27,917 bases of DNA from Bacteroidales bacterium. GTDB taxonomy: Bacteria; Bacteroidota; Bacteroidia; Bacteroidales; VadinHA17. The stretch is taken from positions 1 through 27,917 of the forward strand of contig JAAZAP010000204.1 in NCBI GenBank assembly GCA_012514255.1, given 5' to 3'. Position numbers and translations under genes: made by a program. This document shows, one piece after another, positions 1-7,778 of the stretch. The notes beneath the pieces were generated by a model. It was not told the origin of the DNA and searched no databases. It saw only the letters and a list, made by a program, of their open reading frames with translations. How positions within the stretch are numbered: position 1 is the first letter of the stretch; each line of letters opens with the position of its first letter.

Positions 1-641
1 AAGAAAAAAGCAGAGGCGGCAAGAAGAAACCAAAAAAAGGTGATGCCCGCGTGGATATGACGCCGATGGTGGACCTCATGAGTCTGCTCATCACGTTCTT
101 TATGCTCACAGCAGCTTTCAGCAAGCCGAAGGTGATGGAGATCGTCCTTCCTGAAAAACTCAAGAAGAATGAGACTGTTGAACCTCCGAAAATTGCAGAA
201 AGCCGTACTCTCAATATCATCCTTGGGCCGGATGACAAGGTCTACTGGTACCCCGGCAAAGCCGACCCGGATGTGACCGTGCTCCAGGAAACTGATTTCA
301 GCGCTGAAGGCATCCGCAGGGTGCTGCTTGAGAGGAACAGGGCTCTGTTCCGCAAGATCGACCAGTTTGAGAAAGATGTAATCTCAGGCAAGATCGACAT
401 AAAGCAGGACTCAATGCGAAGTGCAATCAGCCAGCTGAAAAAGGATGATGATACAGGGCCTATTGTTCTTATTAAAGCTTACAAGACATCCAAATACAAG
501 AACTTTGTCGATATTATCGATGAGATGTCTATCGTAGGCATTGCCCGATATACATTTACTGACATAGACTGGATTGAAGAAAAACTGGTAGTTGATGCCA
601 TTAGCAGGGCACAGGCTACCGCTTCAGGTTCAGCACAATAG
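1..641 (+). CDS. exbD: ExbD-type biopolymer transporter (5' end cut by window)
   Basis: ExbD works with ExbB in the inner membrane, where the two use the proton gradient to power TonB. The reading frame is open to the left window edge, with codons from base 3. A GTG at base 51 is an internal valine rather than the start: the upstream codons give a basic stretch (GGKKKPKKGDARVDM) as expected just before the single transmembrane helix of ExbD. The signature MTPMVDLMSLLITFFML follows, with the conserved helix aspartate at bases 72-74, which matches the proton-carrying Asp of E. coli ExbD. About 160 residues of periplasmic domain follow. The tonB-like gene starts 11 bases after the stop, so the two form an operon, with ExbB presumably to the left of the window. 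The true N-terminus is not visible. Confidence 0.93.
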   Translation, partial: EKSRGGKKKPKKGDARVDMTPMVDLMSLLITFFMLTAAFSKPKVMEIVLPEKLKKNETVEPPKIAESRTLNIILGPDDKVYWYPGKADPDVTVLQETDFSAEGIRRVLLERNRALFRKIDQFEKDVISGKIDIKQDSMRSAISQLKKDDDTGPIVLIKAYKTSKYKNFVDIIDEMSIVGIARYTFTDIDWIEEKLVVDAISRAQATASGSAQ

Positions 642-645
642 GAGG
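640..645 (+). promoter_or_regulatory. Strong Shine-Dalgarno of tonB
   Basis: The hexamer AGGAGG overlaps the TAG stop of exbD (639-641) and lies 7 bases before the ATG at 653. Strong Shine-Dalgarno sites are uncommon in Bacteroidota, so this supports the start choice and suggests coupled translation of exbD and tonB. Confidence 0.75.
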
Positions 646-652
646 ATACGCC

Positions 653-1429
653 ATGGCAAATGAAAAGAAACGGTATCCAAGCTTCGATGACATAGTATTC
701 GAAGGCAGGAATAAGGAATACGGCGCCTATGAGATCCGCAGGAAATATTCCCGGACTATGGTTATGTCAATCATAGCCGGGATCATAATAGTGCTGGTTG
801 CCGCTATTGTACCTTATATCAAGGCCAAGAATATTGCTGAGATCAAGCAAAGGGATGCCAACGAGGTCATAGCCGAGATGGCTAGTGACATCAACCAGGA
901 AGCAGCCGCTCCTCCTCCCCCTCCTCCGCCACCACCGCCATCAGAACAGCAGACAGTGGTGAAATACGTGGCACCTGTAATAGTTGACACCATCAAGCCC
1001 GAAGAGGCAACACAGTTCATGACCGCTGACGACGTGGTTGAGACTTTCGTTGACGAAGAGGTTGTTGAGGTGATCGAACAGGTACAGGAGGAAGTGCAGG
1101 AAGAGGCTCCGCAGGAAGTGTTCGTGGTGGTTGAAGAGATGCCATCATTCCCGGGAGGGGATACGGAACTCTTTAAATTCATCTATGACAACATCAAGTA
1201 TCCTGAGATTGCAAAGGAAAACAACATTCAGGGCAAGGTTATCCTTCGCTTCTGCGTGACCTATAGGGGAAAAGTTGACCAGGTATCAGTCGTCAGGGGT
1301 GTTGACCCATCGCTGGACGAGGAGGCAATCAGGGTTATAAAAATGCTCCCGCTCTGGAAACCAGGCAAGCAGGGAGGTAAACCCGTGAACGTCTGGTACA
1401 GCGTGCCTATAAGCTTCCAGCTTAAGTAA
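653..1429 (+). CDS. tonB: TonB family energy transducer
   Basis: TonB passes energy from the ExbB/ExbD motor to outer-membrane TonB-dependent receptors (SusC-type in Bacteroidota). The 258-residue protein has the usual layout. A cytoplasmic N-terminus (FDDIVFEGRNKEYGAYEIR, typical of Bacteroidota TonB) is followed by one membrane helix at about residues 35-55. A run of ten prolines lies at 87-96, then an acidic Glu/Val-rich spacer (about 125-165) that would span the periplasm. The C-terminal TonB domain is at about 172-257, with YPEIAKENNIQGKVILRF and the terminal VWYSVPISFQL strand. It directly follows exbD and ends just before a strong terminator, so it is the last gene of the operon. The proline run makes the DNA here (about 909-940) low in complexity. 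Confidence 0.95.
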   Translation: MANEKKRYPSFDDIVFEGRNKEYGAYEIRRKYSRTMVMSIIAGIIIVLVAAIVPYIKAKNIAEIKQRDANEVIAEMASDINQEAAAPPPPPPPPPPSEQQTVVKYVAPVIVDTIKPEEATQFMTADDVVETFVDEEVVEVIEQVQEEVQEEAPQEVFVVVEEMPSFPGGDTELFKFIYDNIKYPEIAKENNIQGKVILRFCVTYRGKVDQVSVVRGVDPSLDEEAIRVIKMLPLWKPGKQGGKPVNVWYSVPISFQLK

Positions 1430-1444
1430 GCTGACTGAACATAG

Positions 1445-1478
1445 AAAAAAAGGTGTCTCTCGCGGGACACCTTTTTTA
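1445..1478. terminator. Bidirectional rho-independent terminator
   Basis: The stem GGTGTC (1452-1457) pairs with GACACC (1466-1471) around an 8-base loop. It is flanked by an A run on the left and a T run on the right, so it has a U-tract in either direction. It lies between the convergent tonB and DUF6599 genes and can serve both. Confidence 0.9.
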
Positions 1479-1505
1479 TTGCTCCATTACTGAGTTCTCT
1501 TACTG

Positions 1506-2366
1506 TCAGCGCTCGAGCATCATGGTGATATAACGCTCCGCCAGGGCTGTCTTGTCAAAGCCCAGCCCGCTCACCACAATAAGCCTCCCTCCTTTTGAAG
1601 CCATGTGAAGCACTCCGTTGAATCCGTCTTCAAATGCATATTTGAAAACCTCTTCATCCGGAGACCATGCCTCACCGGCAAGACTTTCTGCCATCACTTC
1701 CACCTCCACCGGGTCATCAGGATCAAAAAGGTAGATATCAAACCTGTCACCGTCAACCTCATATGAAGCCCTGAAAGCCCCTCTCAGAAAGCCATGCCCC
1801 AGAATACTCTCAAGCAGGTAGGTCTCCTGGTTCTGTATTAAACCCGCACGGGGAAAAAGCTCCAGCAGATCCGGAAATTTGTTGCTTCCACCTATTGCTA
1901 ATGATATCCGTTCTGCAAGATCTACCATGGCATCATTTACCTTTTTGGAGCGGTCGTGGCTCATTATCTTAACATAATACCGGTCCTTGTAAAAGTGAAC
2001 CACTCCCTCTTCATTGTATCCCTGAACTCCCACCGGGATAAAATAATACCCCGGGGAACGCTCCATGGAATAGATGCCGAAAGCCCTGGCATCATCACCA
2101 AACCGGTAGATCTCAGCCTTGATGGTCTTCTTTCCCCTGACATATTCCATAATGTTCAGATCAATGAATCCCAGTGCAAGGTAAGCATCAGCTGCACCGT
2201 TGATATAATCCCACAGATCATCAGGGGTATATACGGGGTAGTCACTTGAACTTCGGTACTTCGTAATATCAGGGAACAACTGCTGCCCGCTCAGTTGTGC
2301 CAGCGCCACAAAAATCAGGAAGGGATAAAGAATATACTTTCTCATAACTGGTCTGTTAAATTTCAT
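1506..2366 (-). CDS. Secreted DUF6599 family protein
   Basis: The 286-residue product begins with a hydrophobic leader (MRKYILYPFLIFVALAQLSG from the second Met, cut near SGQQ), so it is probably periplasmic or surface-associated. The core YTPDDLWDYINGAADAYLALGF, an EIYRFGDDARAFGIYSMERSP stretch and GYNEEGVVHFYKDRYYVKIM are typical of DUF6599, a family of unknown function. The first ATG overlaps the TGA stop of the upstream reductase gene by four bases (ATGA), which points to translational coupling and an associated role. A Met seven codons later would give a cleaner signal peptide, so the exact start is open. No catalytic motif is apparent, and function is unknown. Confidence 0.8.
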   Translation of the reverse strand: MKFNRPVMRKYILYPFLIFVALAQLSGQQLFPDITKYRSSSDYPVYTPDDLWDYINGAADAYLALGFIDLNIMEYVRGKKTIKAEIYRFGDDARAFGIYSMERSPGYYFIPVGVQGYNEEGVVHFYKDRYYVKIMSHDRSKKVNDAMVDLAERISLAIGGSNKFPDLLELFPRAGLIQNQETYLLESILGHGFLRGAFRASYEVDGDRFDIYLFDPDDPVEVEVMAESLAGEAWSPDEEVFKYAFEDGFNGVLHMASKGGRLIVVSGLGFDKTALAERYITMMLER

Positions 2367-3544
2367 GCAAGCAGATCATAAGGAACACCCACGAGCCTGG
2401 TTATGTCAGTTATCTTACTTCGGATATCAAATCCCCTGACACAGGCGGCGGTGCAACTTGTGCACCCGGCACAGGGATCAGCCTTCACCTTTACTTCGCC
2501 AAGCAATTCTGAGGCCATGGCTGCATCACGGTAACCATAGGCATACATATAAGCCCTCATCAGCTCAGGTATGGGCAGGCTGTTCGGACAACCGGGCACG
2601 CAATTGCTGCACGCATTACAATAAAGTCCAGGTTCATCTGACCCGGCAATAAGTCCGGCTTTATCCTGCTCCGTCAGGGTGGGATCCCTCATTATTCCCA
2701 GGTCTGTCTCAAGCTGATCAAATGCTGTTATCCCGGGGATGGTCGTATGCACATTTGGGTTTGAGATGACCCACCTGAGTGCTGCCTGCACATTTACAGG
2801 CCTGGTCCGTTCCCTGTCAAGCCATCCTCCGGCAAGTGTCTTCATCGCCACAATTCCCATCCCGGACGAGGCTGCTCTTTCAATTGCGCTGTTCATCTCA
2901 CTGAGATATGTCTGCCTGTAATTGTATGACGTGAGCACTACGTCCCAGATACCGTCCTCAGCCATGGTATTGATAACCAGCGGCTCATTCTTGTGTGTCG
3001 AGATGCCAATAAACCGAACCCTTCCCTCTTTCTTCAGAGCAAGCATTGCATTTACAATTTCCTGATGCCTTACCATCTCAACACTGTCCGCTCCATGCAT
3101 GTAAAGAATATCAACATAATCCATCTTCAGCCTGCTGAGACTCAGATTGAACTTTTCAAGGAAATCAGCAGCAGTGGTCTCCTTCGACGGCATGCCGCTA
3201 CGGTCTACACCGACAGGCTGGACTTTTGTTGCCAGTACAAATGAGTCTCGCGGTACCTGGCTGAAGAACCCTCCCAGCATCTCCTCATTCCTGCCGTTCA
3301 TGTAGCCATGGGCAGTGTCAAACATCTTCATCCCGCCCTCATAGGCTGCTTTAACCAGTGAGTTGTTATCTGATCTCATCACCCCGAAGCTGACAACAGG
3401 CAGCCTTAACCCCGTCCTGCCAAGAACTCTGTATACAATATCTCTATCAGCCCGGGCGCTGTGACGGGCCATTGCCGGTGAACCCATAATTGAAATTCCT
3501 GCGGCACCCGCAAGACCAGATCTGAAGAATGTTCTGCGTTTCAT
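2363..3544 (-). CDS. Tat-exported aldo/keto reductase with two 4Fe-4S motifs
   Basis: The 393-residue protein opens with a twin-arginine leader (KRRTFFRSGLAGAAGIS), which predicts export of the folded, cofactor-loaded enzyme. An aldo/keto reductase barrel follows, with the expected catalytic tetrad: Asp76 and Tyr81 (FDTAHGYMNG), Lys107 (LATKV) and His150 (LYMHG). The C-terminus carries two CxxCxxCxxxC motifs (Cys 309/312/315/319 and 358/361/364/368), the pattern of a bacterial two-cluster ferredoxin. This AKR-ferredoxin fusion is a known Bacteroidota subfamily whose substrate is not established. It may pass electrons between iron-sulfur clusters and a carbonyl substrate rather than use only NADPH. 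It overlaps the DUF6599 gene by four bases, so the two probably act together. Confidence 0.9.
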   Translation of the reverse strand: MKRRTFFRSGLAGAAGISIMGSPAMARHSARADRDIVYRVLGRTGLRLPVVSFGVMRSDNNSLVKAAYEGGMKMFDTAHGYMNGRNEEMLGGFFSQVPRDSFVLATKVQPVGVDRSGMPSKETTAADFLEKFNLSLSRLKMDYVDILYMHGADSVEMVRHQEIVNAMLALKKEGRVRFIGISTHKNEPLVINTMAEDGIWDVVLTSYNYRQTYLSEMNSAIERAASSGMGIVAMKTLAGGWLDRERTRPVNVQAALRWVISNPNVHTTIPGITAFDQLETDLGIMRDPTLTEQDKAGLIAGSDEPGLYCNACSNCVPGCPNSLPIPELMRAYMYAYGYRDAAMASELLGEVKVKADPCAGCTSCTAACVRGFDIRSKITDITRLVGVPYDLLA

Positions 3545-3606
3545 ATATTCATGTTTAATGTCATCTGTAACCCGGACTGCAATGTTGATAAATATCCATC
3601 ATTCAT

Positions 3607-3620
3607 CCGGTTGCAACCGG
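3607..3620. promoter_or_regulatory. 14-bp perfect palindrome in a divergent promoter region
   Basis: CCGGTTGCAACCGG is a perfect palindrome lying between the divergent aldo/keto reductase (ATG at 3544) and AlbA_2-like (ATG at 3695) genes. Its position and symmetry suit a dimeric repressor or activator site. No regulator gene is adjacent, so the role is inferred. Confidence 0.35.
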
Positions 3621-3694
3621 TACTACGGAAGCCAATATACAAATATTTTGTCTTATTTTAGGGGATCTTACACGCAGTAAAAAATCAGGCAGAC

Positions 3695-4354
3695 ATGGGA
3701 CGCTATATCCATAACCTGATCTCAGGCGGTGAAGGATTGCAGCTTGATTTCAAGTATTGCATTTCTGATCCGCAGAAGATAGCCCGCACTCTCTCTGCAT
3801 TCTCCAATACTGCCGGAGGAAAGCTGCTCATTGGCGTAAGGGACAACGGATCACTTGCCGGAGTAAGATCAGACGAAGAGTTTTACATGATTGATGCTGC
3901 CGCTCGGCTCCACTGTGACCCGGAAGTGACTCTCCGTACCCGGAACCATACCATCAATGGCAAGAATATACTGGAGGTGGATGTGCCAAAAAGCAACATT
4001 ATCCCGGTGAAGGCAAAGGACGAGCATGGGAGATGGAAAGCCTATTTCAGGCAAAAGGATCAGAACTTTATGGCTGACAGGGTGATACTCCAGGTTTGGA
4101 GACGGAGTGCAAAAGCCCGTGGTCTGCTCCTCAGATTTGAGGAAACCGAGACCCTGCTGTTGAATCATCTTCGCAGCGGCAATCCGGTCACTGTGGCGGA
4201 ATTCAGAGTACTTGCGGGCATCAGTGCACGTGTGGCTGAAAAGATACTGAGCGACTTTATCCTTTGCGGACTTATTGAATACGAGGCCAATGAAAGAGGA
4301 ATATACTACCGCCTGAGCAACGAGTTCGGCATGACGCCATTACTCAATCCTTAA
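3695..4354 (+). CDS. AlbA_2/Schlafen-type putative DNA-binding or ATP-binding protein
   Basis: The 219-residue product has an N-terminal AlbA_2-like domain at about residues 8-125. It shows the family hallmarks: an early GEGLQLDFK strand, then IARTLSAFSNTAGGKLLIGVRDNGSLAGV. The C-terminal part (about 140-210) looks like a winged helix (VTVAEFRVLAGISARVAEKILSDFILCGLIEYE). Such proteins are usually annotated as ATP-binding or transcriptional regulators, and their biochemical role is generally unclear. It is compact, with no added enzyme domain. It stands alone, divergent from the aldo/keto reductase across a palindrome, and its 3' end overlaps the convergent phosphatase gene by 15 bases. Confidence 0.75.
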   Translation: MGRYIHNLISGGEGLQLDFKYCISDPQKIARTLSAFSNTAGGKLLIGVRDNGSLAGVRSDEEFYMIDAAARLHCDPEVTLRTRNHTINGKNILEVDVPKSNIIPVKAKDEHGRWKAYFRQKDQNFMADRVILQVWRRSAKARGLLLRFEETETLLLNHLRSGNPVTVAEFRVLAGISARVAEKILSDFILCGLIEYEANERGIYYRLSNEFGMTPLLNP

Positions 4355-7300
4355 GCCTGCAACCAGGATGTCATCTGTCTGGGGTGATTGGCCCATCCAG
4401 CTGTCAAGACGTTCCGTAAGGATCTCCCGTTGCTTGCCCATCGGATATTCCCGTATATCAAGTATCAGTTTCCTCATGTTCTTCTTCAGGAATTTTTTAC
4501 CCGTAATCCCGTTAAACTGGTCGGCATAACCATCAGTGAACAGATAATAGGATGACTCTCTTTCAAGTTTCCACCTGTGTTGGGTAAATGCATGGTCGGT
4601 CTCAAGATGCATCCCGAGAGGAATCCTGTCACCATAAACCGTCTCAAGCAGATACTTTCCGCTTACAAGTGTTCCCTCATTGGGATTGAATTCACCCCTC
4701 TCCCATCTTGACACCTCCTGGTCACTCATCTCACGTATCCTGAAACACTGTGATGCAGCCCCTGAATATTCTACAGTCTTGCCAGACCGGTCAATTGTCA
4801 GCATTGAGATATCAATCCCCTCCCTCTGCACCTCTGATTCCGGTAACGACTTGAAAGTCTCTGATAGTTTATTCCGGAATTCCCGTAAGATTTCTGAAGT
4901 ACTCAGCGCGGGTGACCTGGTGACTATTTCGGAGAGAAATGACTGGGCCATTACTGTCCTGAGTGATGACGGAATCCCATGTCCGGTGCAGTCACCCACT
5001 GCAATAAAGGTTCTCTTGCCCACATGTTTTACCCAGAAGAAATCCCCGCTGACGGTCTCCTTTGGCCTGTGAAGGACGAAACTGTTTGGGAACGCCTCAC
5101 CCAACTGTTCATCAGCAGGCTGCATAGCCCGTTGAATTATCCCTGCATATTTTTCCAGTCTTTCCATCTCCTGTCCGCCTCTTTCTTTGGCCTCATTTCT
5201 TTGCTTAAGCAGGCTCTCAAGCTTCTTGTTCCTGACATTAAGCCTCCTTGCATAGTATCTGATGAGACTGTAGATAAGCCATCCTGCCAGGGCTACGTAG
5301 AGCAAGCGGGCAACAAAAGATGCATACCATGGCTTCCATACTGTGAAAGAGTATCTCAGATCCTCACTTTCCAGTCCGGTAATGTTCCTTGACTTAAGGA
5401 GAAAGACATAATTACCGGAGGGAAGATTGGTATAATCCCTCCAGTTGCGCCCTTCCCAACCTGACCAGTCCCGGTCAAATCCTTCAAGTTTCCATCTGTA
5501 CTCCCTCTTCCTCTCTCCTACACATGAGGTTGTTGTCCAGTGGAAAGAGATATCATTATCCCTGTGCTTTAATCTTACACGTGGCGTTTCAGGCTGGATC
5601 ACGGAAGGTGCCCTGAAGCCTTCGGCTGTGGTAGTGAAGAAGGTACCATCCATCAGGGGGGTGGTGCTGCCGGCGGTGATCCGGGTAAAAAATGTCCTGC
5701 ATTCACCGTACCTGAAGGCAAGCTTCGTTTTGTCAAGGACAAAAATACTGTTCCCCTTGGCAAGCCAGACAGAACCGTCAATATATGCAACACCCCTGGT
5801 GGCAATATCGGGAAGAAAGTCAAACTGGCGCCTGAAGACCACATGGCCCAGGCGGGTGCTTGTGACCAGTGCGTCAAAATTACGGATATCATACCCTGAA
5901 AGAATGATCTCACCCTCCGGCGTCTGAAACAGATTATTCACCTGAACATTATCAAAGGTATTGCCGGCGAGGTCATGATCTTTTTCAAAGGTATCGCTCT
6001 GGCGGTTGTAATGATAGATCCCTTTACCGGTACATAGATACAGTACATCGTCTATAACGGCAATGCTTCTTATTGTGTCACAGCATATTCCCTGTTCTCT
6101 TCCGTAATTTATAAAGGTTGTGTCATTGGATTCACAATGCATGCGAATGAGCGATGATTTGGCCGCAGTAACCAGCCACCATTCACCCGGAGTGGACTGT
6201 TCAATATCTGTTATGGCACCGGTAACATGACCACCAATGGCATTTGTCAACTCCCATTCATAATCATTATACCGTAATGTCCATATTTCGCCTTCCACTG
6301 ATCCGGCAACAAGGAGGGAAGAATCTTCCATAGCTGGTCTGACAACGGTGAAATTCATATTGCTGAAAAAGCGGGTTGCATCACCGTCACTCTCTATCTG
6401 CAACAGACCGTTGGAAGTAGCTGCCAGAAGAACACTCCCGAAATAGAAATCAGTGGTAATCAGATCATTGACTGCGGACCCGCGGTTTCTGATCCTCCTG
6501 AAACGCATTATTCCTGATCTGTCTGAGTAGTTTTTATAGAGACCGTCATCTGTACCGACAAAGGCTGAATCAGCAAAAGTTATGATCGGACCTGCCGGAC
6601 TTGATACTCCGGCTGCACTCCCGAATTCTCCTGCCGGCAGCGAGACATAGGCTCTGTTGATGAATCCCCTTGTACAGAACCATAGCTGGGAGTTGGACAT
6701 ATGATCACAGTACATGGCAGTAACGGACGATTCTCTGATGCTGGTCGTACGGTCTGAGATGTGTTGCAGAAGCTTACCCTCATGGCTGAAGATGTATACG
6801 CCTCCGTTCTTGCCCATTCCGGCAGCAAACAAGTTACCGGGAAGGATGACCAGGTCATTCATTGTCCCCCGTTGCAGCAATCCGTTGGCCTTTTTCCCCA
6901 CAAAGTCTTCAGTCAGCGTACCGGTCCGGAAATTGAACAACATCAGACCCTTGCCAGAAGCAGCAATGAGGAGGTTGTCCGTGTCATAGGGAAGGAGTTT
7001 CACAAAGAGGGTATTCCCGGCCTTTTCTCCGCCGGGGATACGCACTACTCTGCCATCCATGTATTCAAAAAGACCTTCCCTGTCGTCAGCAATAAAAAGC
7101 CGGTTGCCAGTAACCACCAGTTTATTTGCCGAGCCAAGGCCATATTCGTTCTGCAGATCAATCACTGAGACAGAATCGGCTCCCATTGCCAGCCTGTACA
7201 GGCGTTTACCATCAGTAAAGGAGACACCGTTGCTGTCAACGGCTATTGAACTGATGGTCATGATCTCTGCGACAGCAGAAGAGTTACTTATTCGCTCTGA

Positions 7301-7654
7301 CAATGAGCAGTATATAATTCTTCCTGACTCGTCAGGCTGCAGCAGGCCAAGGTCTTTATCGCTTCCGGCAAAGACAATTCCCCTGGTATCTGTTGCCAGG
7401 GCTGTTACCCTTCCTGTTCCCGATGCGGGTATCAGATTCCAGCTGCTGCCGTCAAAGGAGAGAATCCCGCCTCCGTCATTGCCGAAATAGATAACTCCTC
7501 TGCCGTCCATCGTGACGCACAGGTTACCCAGCTCACCGGGTGTTTCAGCCGCATCAATCAAGCTGACCAGCGGTGTTCCATACCTGTTGACCTGTGAATT
7601 TACTGACAGTGAAAAAAACAAAAGGAATAATACCAGATGAAGCCCCTTCTTCAT
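4340..7654 (-). CDS. Propeller sensor with Y_Y_Y domain and SpoIIE/PP2C phosphatase output
   Basis: The 1104-residue membrane protein has a signal peptide (MKKGLHLVLFLLFFSLSVNSQ) and then about 670 residues of repeating beta strands, consistent with two-component-regulator beta-propellers in the periplasm. A Y_Y_Y domain (about 696-772, with EYRWKLEGFDRDWSGW and YTNLPSGNYVFLLKSRN) precedes one membrane helix (about 778-800) and a coiled coil (about 806-835). The cytoplasmic C-terminus is a SpoIIE-type serine phosphatase with metal-binding aspartates in SGDFFW (869-871), VGDCTGHG (Asp888), FTDGYADQF (Asp1041) and QTDDILVAG (1094-1095). The layout resembles hybrid two-component systems, but the kinase is replaced by a phosphatase. 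It probably senses a periplasmic signal and controls a partner-switching (anti-sigma antagonist) pathway, although no partner gene is present here. Confidence 0.9.
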   Translation of the reverse strand: MKKGLHLVLFLLFFSLSVNSQVNRYGTPLVSLIDAAETPGELGNLCVTMDGRGVIYFGNDGGGILSFDGSSWNLIPASGTGRVTALATDTRGIVFAGSDKDLGLLQPDESGRIIYCSLSERISNSSAVAEIMTISSIAVDSNGVSFTDGKRLYRLAMGADSVSVIDLQNEYGLGSANKLVVTGNRLFIADDREGLFEYMDGRVVRIPGGEKAGNTLFVKLLPYDTDNLLIAASGKGLMLFNFRTGTLTEDFVGKKANGLLQRGTMNDLVILPGNLFAAGMGKNGGVYIFSHEGKLLQHISDRTTSIRESSVTAMYCDHMSNSQLWFCTRGFINRAYVSLPAGEFGSAAGVSSPAGPIITFADSAFVGTDDGLYKNYSDRSGIMRFRRIRNRGSAVNDLITTDFYFGSVLLAATSNGLLQIESDGDATRFFSNMNFTVVRPAMEDSSLLVAGSVEGEIWTLRYNDYEWELTNAIGGHVTGAITDIEQSTPGEWWLVTAAKSSLIRMHCESNDTTFINYGREQGICCDTIRSIAVIDDVLYLCTGKGIYHYNRQSDTFEKDHDLAGNTFDNVQVNNLFQTPEGEIILSGYDIRNFDALVTSTRLGHVVFRRQFDFLPDIATRGVAYIDGSVWLAKGNSIFVLDKTKLAFRYGECRTFFTRITAGSTTPLMDGTFFTTTAEGFRAPSVIQPETPRVRLKHRDNDISFHWTTTSCVGERKREYRWKLEGFDRDWSGWEGRNWRDYTNLPSGNYVFLLKSRNITGLESEDLRYSFTVWKPWYASFVARLLYVALAGWLIYSLIRYYARRLNVRNKKLESLLKQRNEAKERGGQEMERLEKYAGIIQRAMQPADEQLGEAFPNSFVLHRPKETVSGDFFWVKHVGKRTFIAVGDCTGHGIPSSLRTVMAQSFLSEIVTRSPALSTSEILREFRNKLSETFKSLPESEVQREGIDISMLTIDRSGKTVEYSGAASQCFRIREMSDQEVSRWERGEFNPNEGTLVSGKYLLETVYGDRIPLGMHLETDHAFTQHRWKLERESSYYLFTDGYADQFNGITGKKFLKKNMRKLILDIREYPMGKQREILTERLDSWMGQSPQTDDILVAGLRIE

Positions 7655-7778
7655 ACCCTGAACAATCTTCCTGAATTTAAGGTTAAATATACAAATTCAA
7701 TTTATATAACGTCAGTAACAGCGTCGGGCATATAAATTGAGGTATTTTTTAATTATCTTGGCTGAGTATATTCAGGTT

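Noticed and set aside
909..940. CCT/CCG-rich stretch looking like a microsatellite
   Set aside because: It encodes the polyproline segment of TonB and is explained by the protein.
814..1182. Open frame opposite tonB coding a Ser/Thr/Gly-rich protein
   Set aside because: It is the mirror of the proline- and glutamate-rich TonB spacer; its composition is an artefact and no start signal or domain is seen.
5445..5927. 160-codon open frame on the plus strand inside the phosphatase gene
   Set aside because: It is antisense to a gene with clear domains and has no recognisable motif.
7737..7778. TTG start extending the C25 protease by 14 residues
   Set aside because: The ATG at 7779 begins directly with a proper signal peptide, while the extension places extra residues before it.
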